Shown here one piece after another: positions 6,885 through 12,772 of a stretch of DNA of 13,257 nucleotides. Position 1 is the first letter of the stretch, and every line of letters begins with the position of its first letter. A model generated the notes under the pieces. It was given only the letters and a program-made list of their open reading frames with translations. It did not search any database and was not told where the DNA came from. Source of the stretch: DATGFB01 sp032160545 (lineage in GTDB: Bacteria > Actinomycetota > Actinomycetes > Mycobacteriales > Jatrophihabitantaceae); assembly GCA_032160545.1 (NCBI GenBank), contig JAVHVN010000160.1, forward strand, positions 1 through 13,257, given 5' to 3'. The translations under genes and the position numbers were made by a program.

Positions 6885-7367
6885 TCAGTGCGGCGGGTCG
6901 ACCTCGTCCACGTCGCGGCCGATCAGCTCCGCAACCAGCTCAGCGACCACCATGAAGACGAGCTCGCCGCAGTCCTCGCGGTCGCCGGCGCGCGCCTCGA
7001 TGGGACGCCGGTAGACGACCACGATCGGCTCGCGCACCTCGCCCGCGCCGTCGCGCAACAGCCGCCCGAGGGGGATGCCGCGATCGACGATGGCGTCCGG
7101 GTCGTACTCGGCGCCGCGAGCGGTCTCCGGAGGCGGCACCTCCTCGACGGCGAACTCCACACCCGCCAGCTCGGCCGACCAGTGCTCTTCCAGTTCCTCG
7201 ACCGCATCGAGGACCAGATCGTCGAAGATCTCGCTCGGGCTGCGGTGCAGCGGCACGTGCCGCGGAGCGAGGCCGCCGCGTACGCCACGCCCGCGCCGGT
7301 CGCGCCGGCGTTCGCGGGGCGCCCGGACGGCGGCCGAGGGGCGCCCGCGTCGGTCCGAACCGGCCAT
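6885..7367 (-). CDS. Zincin-like metallopeptidase-family protein with lost catalytic motif
   Basis: The 160-residue product belongs by sequence pattern to the actinobacterial family found next to whiB2 (Rv3259-like, usually annotated as a zincin-like metallopeptidase). The Arg-rich N-terminus (RRDRRGRGVRGGLAP, about 21-35), the FDDLVLDAVEELE segment (48-60), VVVYRRPIE (116-124) and the C-terminal ELVAELIG followed by DVDEVDP are family features. Where active zincins carry HExxH, this protein reads E143-L-V-A-E147, so it has no Zn-binding pair and should not be an active peptidase. ATG 7367 is chosen because TACGCT (7379-7374) lies 6 bases upstream, fitting a leaderless start; the extra 21 residues of a longer reading are low-complexity. 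It converges with whiB2 (53 bases between the ends, no clear terminator) and diverges from DUF3499. Function unknown. Confidence 0.8.
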   Translation of the reverse strand: MAGSDRRGRPSAAVRAPRERRRDRRGRGVRGGLAPRHVPLHRSPSEIFDDLVLDAVEELEEHWSAELAGVEFAVEEVPPPETARGAEYDPDAIVDRGIPLGRLLRDGAGEVREPIVVVYRRPIEARAGDREDCGELVFMVVAELVAELIGRDVDEVDPPH

Positions 7368-7373
7368 GCCCGC

Positions 7374-7379
7374 AGCGTA
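7374..7379 (-). promoter_or_regulatory. -10 element for leaderless start of the zincin-like gene
   Basis: TACGCT on the minus strand with a 6-base gap to ATG 7367; no Shine-Dalgarno and no good -35 are apparent. Confidence 0.5.
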
Positions 7380-7437
7380 CGCGCGACACGGCGCGGCGGG
7401 CCGTGCCCGGCAACCCGGCGGCGGCAGCAACCGGAGG

Positions 7438-7443
7438 TATCGT
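7438..7443 (+). promoter_or_regulatory. -10 element for leaderless start of the DUF3499 gene
   Basis: TATCGT is followed by 7 bases and GTG 7451. A GGAGG at 7433-7437 is 13 bases from the GTG, too far to act as its ribosome site. Confidence 0.5.
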
Positions 7444-7450
7444 CCGTCGC

Positions 7451-7807
7451 GTGAGACACATGCGTCGCTGCACCCGTACCGGCTGCATGCAGCCGGCGGT
7501 GGCCACGCTGACGTACGCGTACTCCGACCTCACTGCGGTCGTCGGGCCCCTTGCGACGTTCGCCGAGCCGCATTCCTACGACCTGTGCGAGCAGCACGCG
7601 CTGCGTCTCACGGTTCCGCGGGGGTGGGAGATGCTGCGCCACGTCGGCGAGTTCCCTGCACCGATCCCGCACGCGGACGACCTCGAGGCACTGGCCGACG
7701 CGGTGCGCGAGGCAGCGAGGGTCGACCCCGCACAGCTGCCGCACGTCGACGACGAGGCCCCCACCGGTCGGCGCGGTCACCTGCGGGTCGTCCCGCCCGC
7801 GTTCTGA
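7451..7807 (+). CDS. DUF3499 family protein
   Basis: The product is a 118-residue protein of the actinobacteria-specific DUF3499 family (Rv3258c-like), function unknown. Starting from the GTG it reads VRHMRRCTRTGCMQPAVATL, then YSDLTAVVGPLA, LCEQHALR and PRGW. Two N-terminal Cys (7 and 12) plus the Cys-X2-His of LCEQH form a possible small zinc site. The C-terminal part is acidic and Ala-rich and probably flexible. GTG 7451 is preferred because of the -10 hexamer 7 bases before it; ATG 7460 is an in-frame alternative three codons later. It is divergent from the zincin-like gene and precedes manB by 54 bases, as in the conserved whiB2-manB neighbourhood. Confidence 0.85.
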   Translation: MRHMRRCTRTGCMQPAVATLTYAYSDLTAVVGPLATFAEPHSYDLCEQHALRLTVPRGWEMLRHVGEFPAPIPHADDLEALADAVREAARVDPAQLPHVDDEAPTGRRGHLRVVPPAF

Positions 7808-7847
7808 TCCGCGCCACCGCGCGGCTGAGCCGTCGCCCGGGCGTGGG

Positions 7848-7853
7848 TAGGCT
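7848..7853 (+). promoter_or_regulatory. -10 element (TAGGCT) for leaderless manB
   Basis: TAGGCT, a strong actinobacterial -10, ends 8 bases before GTG 7862. There is no Shine-Dalgarno between them, so the transcript probably starts at or just before the start codon. Confidence 0.6.
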
Positions 7854-7861
7854 CCGAAATC

Positions 7862-9229
7862 GTGGATCTCTCGACGATCGTCAAGGCCTACGACGTACGC
7901 GGCACCGTCCCTGACCAACTCGACGAACCGGTCGCGCGCGCCATCGGCGCGGCGTTCGTCGACGTCACGGGCGCGCAGCGGATCGTCACCGCGCACGACA
8001 TGCGAGAGACCGGCCCGGGGCTCGCGCGGGCCTTCGCCGACGGGGCCCTGCATCGCGGTGCGTCCGTCGTCGAGGCGGGACTCGGCTCGACCGACATGCT
8101 GTATTTCGCCTCCGGCCACCTGCAGCTGCCCGGCGCGATGTTCACCGCCAGCCACAACCCGGCCCAGTACAACGGCATCAAGATGTGCCGTGCCGGTGCG
8201 GTCGCGATCGGGCAGGACACCGGTCTCGCCGAGATCCGCGACCGGGCCGCGGCGTACCTCGGGGACGGGTTCCCGCCGGCCGGGGTCGCGGGCACCGTCG
8301 AACAGGTCGACCTGCTTACGCCGTACGCCGAGTACCTGCGCGGCCTGGTCGACCTCTCCGGCATCCGGCCGCTGAAGGTGGTCGTCGACGCCGGAAACGG
8401 CATGGGCGGCTACACCGTTCCGGCGGTGCTCGGTGACGAGGTGCTCGCGCCCCTGCCGTTGACGATCGTCCCGCTCTACTTCGAGCTCGACGGCTCGTTC
8501 CCCAACCACGAGGCCAACCCGCTCGAGCCGAAGAACCTGGTCGACCTCCAGCGGGTCGTGGTCGCCGAGGGCGCCGACCTCGGGCTGGCATTCGACGGCG
8601 ATGCCGACCGCTGCTTCGTCGTCGATGCGGCCGGAGCCGCCGTCCCGCCCAGCGCCGTCACCGCCCTGGTCGCGGTCCGCGAGCTGCTGCGCGCTCCCGG
8701 CGCCACGGTGATCCACAACCTGATCACGTCGCACGCGGTACCCGAGATCGTCCGCGAGCACGGCGGCGAGCCCGTCCGCACACGCGTCGGGCACTCCTTC
8801 ATCAAGGCCGAGATGGCCAGGACGAACGCCGTCTTCGGCGGCGAGCACTCGGCCCACTACTACTTCCGCGACTTCTGGTTCGCGGACACCGGGATGCTGG
8901 CCGCGATGCACGTGCTCGCGGCGTTGGGAGAGCAGCCGGGCACGCTCGCCGGGCTGATGGCGCAGTACAGCCGCTACGTCGCCTCCGGCGAGATCAACTC
9001 GACGGTCGACGACCAGGCCGGCCGTGTCGCGGCGGTCCGCGCCGCGTTCGCCGACCGCGCGGCCTCGATGGACGAGCTGGACGGCCTGACCGTCGAGCTG
9101 CCCGACGGCAGCTGGTTCAACGTGCGCGCCTCGAACACCGAACCGCTGCTGCGGCTCAACGTCGAGGGGCCGAGTGACGCGGCGATGGCGGCGGTGCGCG
9201 ACGAGGCGCTCGCGGTCATCCGTGGATAA
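7862..9229 (+). CDS. manB: Phosphomannomutase / phosphoglucomutase
   Basis: The 455-residue enzyme interconverts hexose 6- and 1-phosphates, here most likely mannose-6-P to mannose-1-P for GDP-mannose synthesis. All four signature elements of the alpha-D-phosphohexomutase family are present: the phosphoserine loop FTASHNP with Ser97, the metal-binding DGDADR (Asp245, 247, 249), the sugar-specificity loop GGEHS (326-330), and the C-terminal phosphate-binding RASNTEPLLRLN (422-433). GEHS is the version found in phosphomannomutase/phosphoglucomutase enzymes. Length is normal. GTG 7862 is supported by TAGGCT just upstream (leaderless). The next gene starts 10 bases after its stop, with AAGGAGG overlapping the stop codon, so the two are cotranscribed and coupled. 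Some homologues act on glucose phosphates as well. Confidence 0.95.
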   Translation: MDLSTIVKAYDVRGTVPDQLDEPVARAIGAAFVDVTGAQRIVTAHDMRETGPGLARAFADGALHRGASVVEAGLGSTDMLYFASGHLQLPGAMFTASHNPAQYNGIKMCRAGAVAIGQDTGLAEIRDRAAAYLGDGFPPAGVAGTVEQVDLLTPYAEYLRGLVDLSGIRPLKVVVDAGNGMGGYTVPAVLGDEVLAPLPLTIVPLYFELDGSFPNHEANPLEPKNLVDLQRVVVAEGADLGLAFDGDADRCFVVDAAGAAVPPSAVTALVAVRELLRAPGATVIHNLITSHAVPEIVREHGGEPVRTRVGHSFIKAEMARTNAVFGGEHSAHYYFRDFWFADTGMLAAMHVLAALGEQPGTLAGLMAQYSRYVASGEINSTVDDQAGRVAAVRAAFADRAASMDELDGLTVELPDGSWFNVRASNTEPLLRLNVEGPSDAAMAAVRDEALAVIRG

Positions 9230-9234
9230 GGAGG
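9228..9234 (+). promoter_or_regulatory. Ribosome-binding site of the Trm112-like gene
   Basis: AAGGAGG overlaps the manB TAA stop and lies 5 bases before GTG 9240, fixing that start and linking it to manB translation. Confidence 0.75.
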
Positions 9235-9239
9235 CGCCC

Positions 9240-9446
9240 GTGCCCGTCGACAGCACGCTGCTCGAGCTGCTCGCCTGCCCGAGCGGCGACCACGCGCCCT
9301 TGCGCGAGGACACCGTCGACGGCGAGCAGGTTCTGGTGTGCACCGTGTGCCGGTCCCGGTTCCCCATTCGGGACGGCATCCCGGTCCTGTTGCTGGACGA
9401 CGCGACGCCCGGCCCGAAGGGGCTGGGCGTCCCGGCGGACGGCTGA
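9240..9446 (+). CDS. Trm112-like / UPF0434 small zinc-ribbon-type protein
   Basis: A 68-residue protein of the Trm112/UPF0434 family. The pattern LLELLACP, then LVCTVC and FPIRDGIPVLL is diagnostic. Family members usually have two CxxC pairs holding zinc. Here the second pair (Cys34, Cys37) is intact but the first reads C13-P-S-G-D-H18, keeping one Cys with a His nearby, so zinc binding may be altered. Eukaryotic Trm112 activates methyltransferases; in bacteria the role is not settled. GTG 9240 is supported by AAGGAGG. The stop overlaps the next start by one base (TGATG), giving tight coupling to the SIS gene. This position between manB and the SIS gene is conserved in actinobacteria. Confidence 0.88.
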   Translation: MPVDSTLLELLACPSGDHAPLREDTVDGEQVLVCTVCRSRFPIRDGIPVLLLDDATPGPKGLGVPADG

Positions 9447-10594
9447 TGTTCGACGACGTCCTGCTCGACGACCCGGAGCTGCTCGCTGCCCGCGACGAGC
9501 AGCGCCTGCTCTGGACGCTCGCGACCGCCGGCGCCCAGGTGCGTCGCGCGGTCGACCTGCTCGGTGACTTCGGCGTTCGCAGCCTCGCCGGTGAGCTACC
9601 CCGCGCGCTACTGGTCGCGACGGACGCGCCGCCGTCGGCGGCGCTGCGGCTCGTGACCCGGCTCAGTTGCGAGGCCACGCCCGCCCTGCCGTGGCACGGC
9701 GTCGAACTGCCCAGATGGGCGGGACCGACGGACGCGCTACTGATCGGGGCGGTGGACGGGCGGCACCCCCGGCTGGTCGAGCTGGCCGACCAGGGAGCGC
9801 GCCGCGGGCTCGCGATGGCGGTGGTCGCCCCCGCCGGGTCGCAGGTCGCCGCGGCGGCCGGCCGCGCGCCGGTGCACGAGCTGCCGCGCGACCTCAACGT
9901 CCGTGCCTCGCGCTGGGCGGTGCTGACGCCGTTGCTGCAGGCGCTCGACGCGATGGGCATCTACCCCGCCTCGTCCGAGCTGTTCGCCGGCGTCGCAGAC
10001 GCCCTGGACCAGATGGCCGAGGTCTGCCGCCCGACCGGGGAACTGTTCACCAACCCGGCCAAGTCTCTCGCCGTCGAGTTCGCCGACTCCATCCCGCTCG
10101 TCGTGGGGGCCGGTGCCCTTGCCAGCGTCGCGGCCCGCGCGACAGCCGACGCGCTGCAGCTCTACGCCGGTGTCGAGGCGGTGTCGGTGAGCCTCCCGGA
10201 CGGAGTCGCCCGCGCCGGAGCGCTGCTGCGCGGCGCCGGCCCGGCTGACGCCTCGAGCACCGACGTCTTCCGCGACCGCGAGGAGGACCCGGTCGTGCGG
10301 CGAGCCCGGCTCCTGGTCATCGGCGACGACGGCGCTGCCGACGACCCGGCTCTGGGCGAGCGGTCCGGCGCGCAGATCCAGCTCGACGAGGTGGCTGCCC
10401 GCCGCGCGGCGGCGGCGTTGCATGCCGTGGCCCGCGAACTCGGCCTGCGCTCGTCCAGCGTGGACGTGCCGGAGGGCTCGGCCCTCGCCCGCTTCGGCGC
10501 CGCCGCGGCCTTCGGCGAGTTCACCGCCGCCTACCTCGCCTTCGGCCTCGGCCTCGACCCGGGCGGCCGCACGCCGGCCGAGCTCGCGCACTGA
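9446..10594 (+). CDS. SIS-domain phosphosugar isomerase-like protein (Rv3256c/TobH type)
   Basis: The 382-residue product resembles the actinobacterial Rv3256c-type proteins annotated as SIS-domain or bifunctional phosphoglucose/phosphomannose isomerase-like. Seen: N-terminal DDPELLAARDEQ, a first Rossmann-like half with LLVATD, LPRWAGPTDALLIG and AVDGRHPR (about 55-115), a centre GELFTNPAKSLAVEFADSIP, then LVVGAGALASVAARATADAL, and a C-terminal LAYLAFGLGLDP-like helix region. I could not identify the catalytic Glu/His of true bifunctional isomerases, so enzymatic activity is uncertain. The start overlaps the Trm112-like stop (TGATG). Its place between manB and manA suggests a role in mannose-phosphate supply or its control. 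A cation transporter gene follows after 9 bases. Confidence 0.8.
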   Translation: MFDDVLLDDPELLAARDEQRLLWTLATAGAQVRRAVDLLGDFGVRSLAGELPRALLVATDAPPSAALRLVTRLSCEATPALPWHGVELPRWAGPTDALLIGAVDGRHPRLVELADQGARRGLAMAVVAPAGSQVAAAAGRAPVHELPRDLNVRASRWAVLTPLLQALDAMGIYPASSELFAGVADALDQMAEVCRPTGELFTNPAKSLAVEFADSIPLVVGAGALASVAARATADALQLYAGVEAVSVSLPDGVARAGALLRGAGPADASSTDVFRDREEDPVVRRARLLVIGDDGAADDPALGERSGAQIQLDEVAARRAAAALHAVARELGLRSSSVDVPEGSALARFGAAAAFGEFTAAYLAFGLGLDPGGRTPAELAH

Positions 10595-10603
10595 AGGGAA
10601 TCG

Positions 10604-11548
10604 ATGAGCGGATCCGGTGGCAGCAAGGCCGTCCTCGCCGCGCTCGGGGCGAATCTCGGCATCGCGGTGATCAAGTTCGTCGCAGCGGCGATCACCGGGT
10701 CGGCCTCGATGATGGCCGAGGGCGTGCACTCGGTCGTCGACTCGGGCAACCAGGGCCTGCTCCTGCTCGGCGGCCGCTCGTCGCGCCGCCGGGCGACGCC
10801 CGAGCACCCGTTCGGCTACGGACGCGACCGCTACGTCTACGGCTTCCTCGTCGCGTTGATGCTGTTCTCGGCCGGCGGGCTGTTCGCCCTCTACGAGGGC
10901 GTGCAGAAGATCCGGCACCCGCATCATCTCGACTCCCCGGTCATCGCGGTGATCGTGCTGGCTGTCGCCACCGTCCTGGAATCGTTCTCGCTGCGCACCG
11001 CGGTGCGCGAGTCGCGCGAGCTCAAGGGCAGCGACAGCTGGTTCGCCTTCATCCGGCACGCCAAGGTGCCCGAACTGCCGGTCGTCCTGCTCGAGGACGT
11101 CGCCGCACTCATCGGCCTGACGCTCGCGTTCGCCGGCGTCGGCCTGTCCGCAGTGACCCACGAGGAGGTGTGGGACGGCATCGGCACCGCCGCCATCGGC
11201 GTCCTGCTGATCACCGTCGCGGTCGTGCTCGTCATCGAGACGAAGAGCCTGCTCGTCGGTGAGGCGGCAGCGCCGGCGCAGGAGGCGGCGATCGTGCACG
11301 CCCTGATGGGCGGCGACACCAAGATCAACCGGATCATCCACCTGCGCACCCTGCACCTGGGACCCGAGGAGGTGCTGGTCGCGGCCAAGGTCGCGATGCC
11401 GGCCGACATCAGCTTCGCCGAGGTGGCCGCCGAGATCAACGCGGCCGAGGATCGGATCCGTTCGGCCGTCCCGTCTGCCCGGGTCATCTATGTCGAGCCG
11501 GACTGCTACGACCCCGCGCTCGAGTCGGCGGCTTCACCTACTGCATAG
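10604..11548 (+). CDS. Cation diffusion facilitator (CDF) transporter
   Basis: A 314-residue inner-membrane metal exporter, probably a zinc/cobalt/manganese:proton antiporter. Hydrophobic segments lie at about 9-30, 35-57, 78-98, 113-130, 158-183 and 192-212, six in total. The TM2 metal site is visible as MAEGVHSVVDSGNQ (His42, Asp46); the TM5 counterpart reads LLEDVAALIG (Glu164, Asp165), as in the ZNT9-like CDF branch rather than the classical HxxxD. The C-terminal cytoplasmic domain (about 220-305) has the usual ferredoxin-like pattern, with HLRTLHLGPEEVLVAAKV. ATG 10604 follows AAGGGA by 4 bases. It sits 9 bases after the SIS gene in the same direction; its TAG stop forms part of the -10 of manA. 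The metal is not predictable. Why it lies inside a mannose cluster is unclear, although ManA is a zinc enzyme. Confidence 0.92.
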   Translation: MSGSGGSKAVLAALGANLGIAVIKFVAAAITGSASMMAEGVHSVVDSGNQGLLLLGGRSSRRRATPEHPFGYGRDRYVYGFLVALMLFSAGGLFALYEGVQKIRHPHHLDSPVIAVIVLAVATVLESFSLRTAVRESRELKGSDSWFAFIRHAKVPELPVVLLEDVAALIGLTLAFAGVGLSAVTHEEVWDGIGTAAIGVLLITVAVVLVIETKSLLVGEAAAPAQEAAIVHALMGGDTKINRIIHLRTLHLGPEEVLVAAKVAMPADISFAEVAAEINAAEDRIRSAVPSARVIYVEPDCYDPALESAASPTA

Positions 11549-11551
11549 GAT
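11546..11551 (+). promoter_or_regulatory. -10 element (TAGGAT) for leaderless manA, overlapping the CDF stop codon
   Basis: TAGGAT ends 6 bases before GTG 11558, and its first three bases are the TAG stop of the CDF gene. There is no Shine-Dalgarno before manA, so manA probably has its own leaderless transcript as well as read-through. Confidence 0.55.
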
Positions 11552-11557
11552 TCGCCG

Positions 11558-12748
11558 GTGCCGGCCCCCTACCTGATCCCGATCGAGGGCGTCGCGCGGC
11601 ACTACGCGTGGGGGTCGCCCACCGCCATCCCGGCCTTGCTCGGGTGGGCGGGCGATGGCCGGCCGCTGGCGGAACTGTGGTTCGGCGCGCATGCCGACGC
11701 CCCGTCCCCGGCGCCCGATCAAGGCTCGTCGCTCGACGAGCTGATCGCGGCGGAGCCGGTCGCGGTCCTCGGGGCCCGCACGGTGGAGCGCTTCGGACCG
11801 CGCCTGCCGTTCCTGGTCAAGTTGCTCACTGCCGAGACCGCGCTCTCGATCCAGGTCCACCCGACGCGTGAGCAGGCGCAGGCGGGCTTCGCCGCCGAGG
11901 AGCAGCGCGGCGTGCCCCGCGATGCTCCCGAACGCAACTACCGCGACACCAACCACAAGCCCGAGCTGCTCTGTGCGCTCACGCCGTTCGAGGCGCTGTG
12001 CGGGTTCCGTCCGGTGGACGCCACCCTCGCGCTGCTCGACGAGCTGGCGGTGCCCGAACTTGCCCAGCTGCGCGCGGCCCTCGCCGGGCCGGACGGTCTG
12101 CGCGCGGCGTTCACGGCGTTGCTCACCGTTGAGGACCCCGCACCGGTCGTCGCGGCCGTGATCGAACGGGCCGCCGCCGATGAGGTTGCCGCGGGTCCGG
12201 CGGTCGCGGATGCGCTCGCCGTCGTGCGCCTGCTGGCCGGCGACTTCCCCGGTGACATCGGAATCGTCCTGTCCCTGCTGCTCAACCACGTGGCGTTGGC
12301 ACCGGGAGAGGCCGTGTTTCTCGACGCGGGCAACGTGCACTGCTACCTGCGGGGGCTCGGCGTCGAGGTCATGGCCAACAGCGACAACGTGTTGCGCTGC
12401 GCTCTCACGCCCAAGCACGTCGACGTGGCCGAGGTCCTGGCGGTCACCGACTTCCGGCCGCTCGCCGACCCGGTGTGCCGCCCGGTCACGGACGGCGCGG
12501 ACGGTGCGGCGGCGCGTTACGACGTGCCGGTGGACGACTTCGCGGTCAGCCGGTTCGAGGCGCCGGTGGCCCTCCCGCACTCGGACGGTCCCATCCTGCT
12601 GGTGTGTACCGACGGCGCCCCGACGGTGACCCGTGGGGCCGCGCGGGCCGAGTTGCGGCCCGGCGCAGCAGTCTTCGCTCCGCACGGCGCGGCGCCGATG
12701 GCGATGACCGCCACCGGACGAGTCTGGGCGGTTCGCGCGCGAACCTGA
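11558..12748 (+). CDS. manA: Mannose-6-phosphate isomerase, class I
   Basis: The 396-residue zinc enzyme interconverts fructose-6-P and mannose-6-P, feeding manB and GDP-mannose synthesis. The type I fold is clear: RHYAWGS near the N-terminus, LPFLVKLLTAETALSIQVHP with zinc ligands Gln99 and His101, NHKPELLCAL with ligand Glu136, EALCGFRPVD, then DAGNVHCYLRGLGVEVMANS with ligand His261, and SDNVLRCALTPKHVD with the substrate Arg280 and Lys286. The last motif has Cys-Ala where many family members have Gly-Gly. Length is normal. GTG 11558 is supported by TAGGAT upstream (leaderless). It follows the CDF gene by 9 bases. The C-terminal codons contain a perfect 16-bp palindrome that lies in the promoter region of the following HTH gene. 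Confidence 0.95.
   Translation: MPAPYLIPIEGVARHYAWGSPTAIPALLGWAGDGRPLAELWFGAHADAPSPAPDQGSSLDELIAAEPVAVLGARTVERFGPRLPFLVKLLTAETALSIQVHPTREQAQAGFAAEEQRGVPRDAPERNYRDTNHKPELLCALTPFEALCGFRPVDATLALLDELAVPELAQLRAALAGPDGLRAAFTALLTVEDPAPVVAAVIERAAADEVAAGPAVADALAVVRLLAGDFPGDIGIVLSLLLNHVALAPGEAVFLDAGNVHCYLRGLGVEVMANSDNVLRCALTPKHVDVAEVLAVTDFRPLADPVCRPVTDGADGAAARYDVPVDDFAVSRFEAPVALPHSDGPILLVCTDGAPTVTRGAARAELRPGAAVFAPHGAAPMAMTATGRVWAVRART
12730..12745. repeat. Perfect 16-bp palindrome at the end of manA
   Basis: GGTTCGCGCGCGAACC is fully self-complementary. It encodes the last residues of manA but also covers the -35 region expected for the -10 at 12760-12765, so it could be an operator of the HTH-ahcY unit. 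Chance in such GC-rich coding sequence is possible. Confidence 0.45.
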
Positions 12749-12759
12749 CACGACCGTGG

Positions 12760-12765
12760 TAGATT
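12760..12765 (+). promoter_or_regulatory. -10 element (TAGATT) for leaderless HTH-ahcY unit
   Basis: TAGATT ends 7 bases before ATG 12773, in the 24-base gap after manA. No ribosome site precedes the ATG. A small CACG-AC-CGTG dyad (12749-12758) lies directly upstream. Confidence 0.55.
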
Positions 12766-12772
12766 TGCCGCG

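Noticed and set aside
7368..7430. Extra 21 N-terminal residues of the zincin-like protein
   Set aside because: Low-complexity Pro/Ala/Arg sequence, overlapping the -10 hexamer that fits ATG 7367.
6923..9379. 818-codon open frame on the minus strand opposite manB
   Set aside because: It is the antisense image of manB and neighbours, produced by GC-rich codon structure; the plus strand has every phosphohexomutase signature.
9737..11356. 539-codon minus-strand frame opposite the SIS and CDF genes
   Set aside because: Low-complexity Arg/Asp/Gln-rich translation and no start signals; clear protein families lie on the plus strand.
12749..12772. SAH riboswitch before ahcY
   Set aside because: The HTH start appears leaderless and the ahcY start lies inside an open reading frame, leaving no untranslated leader large enough.
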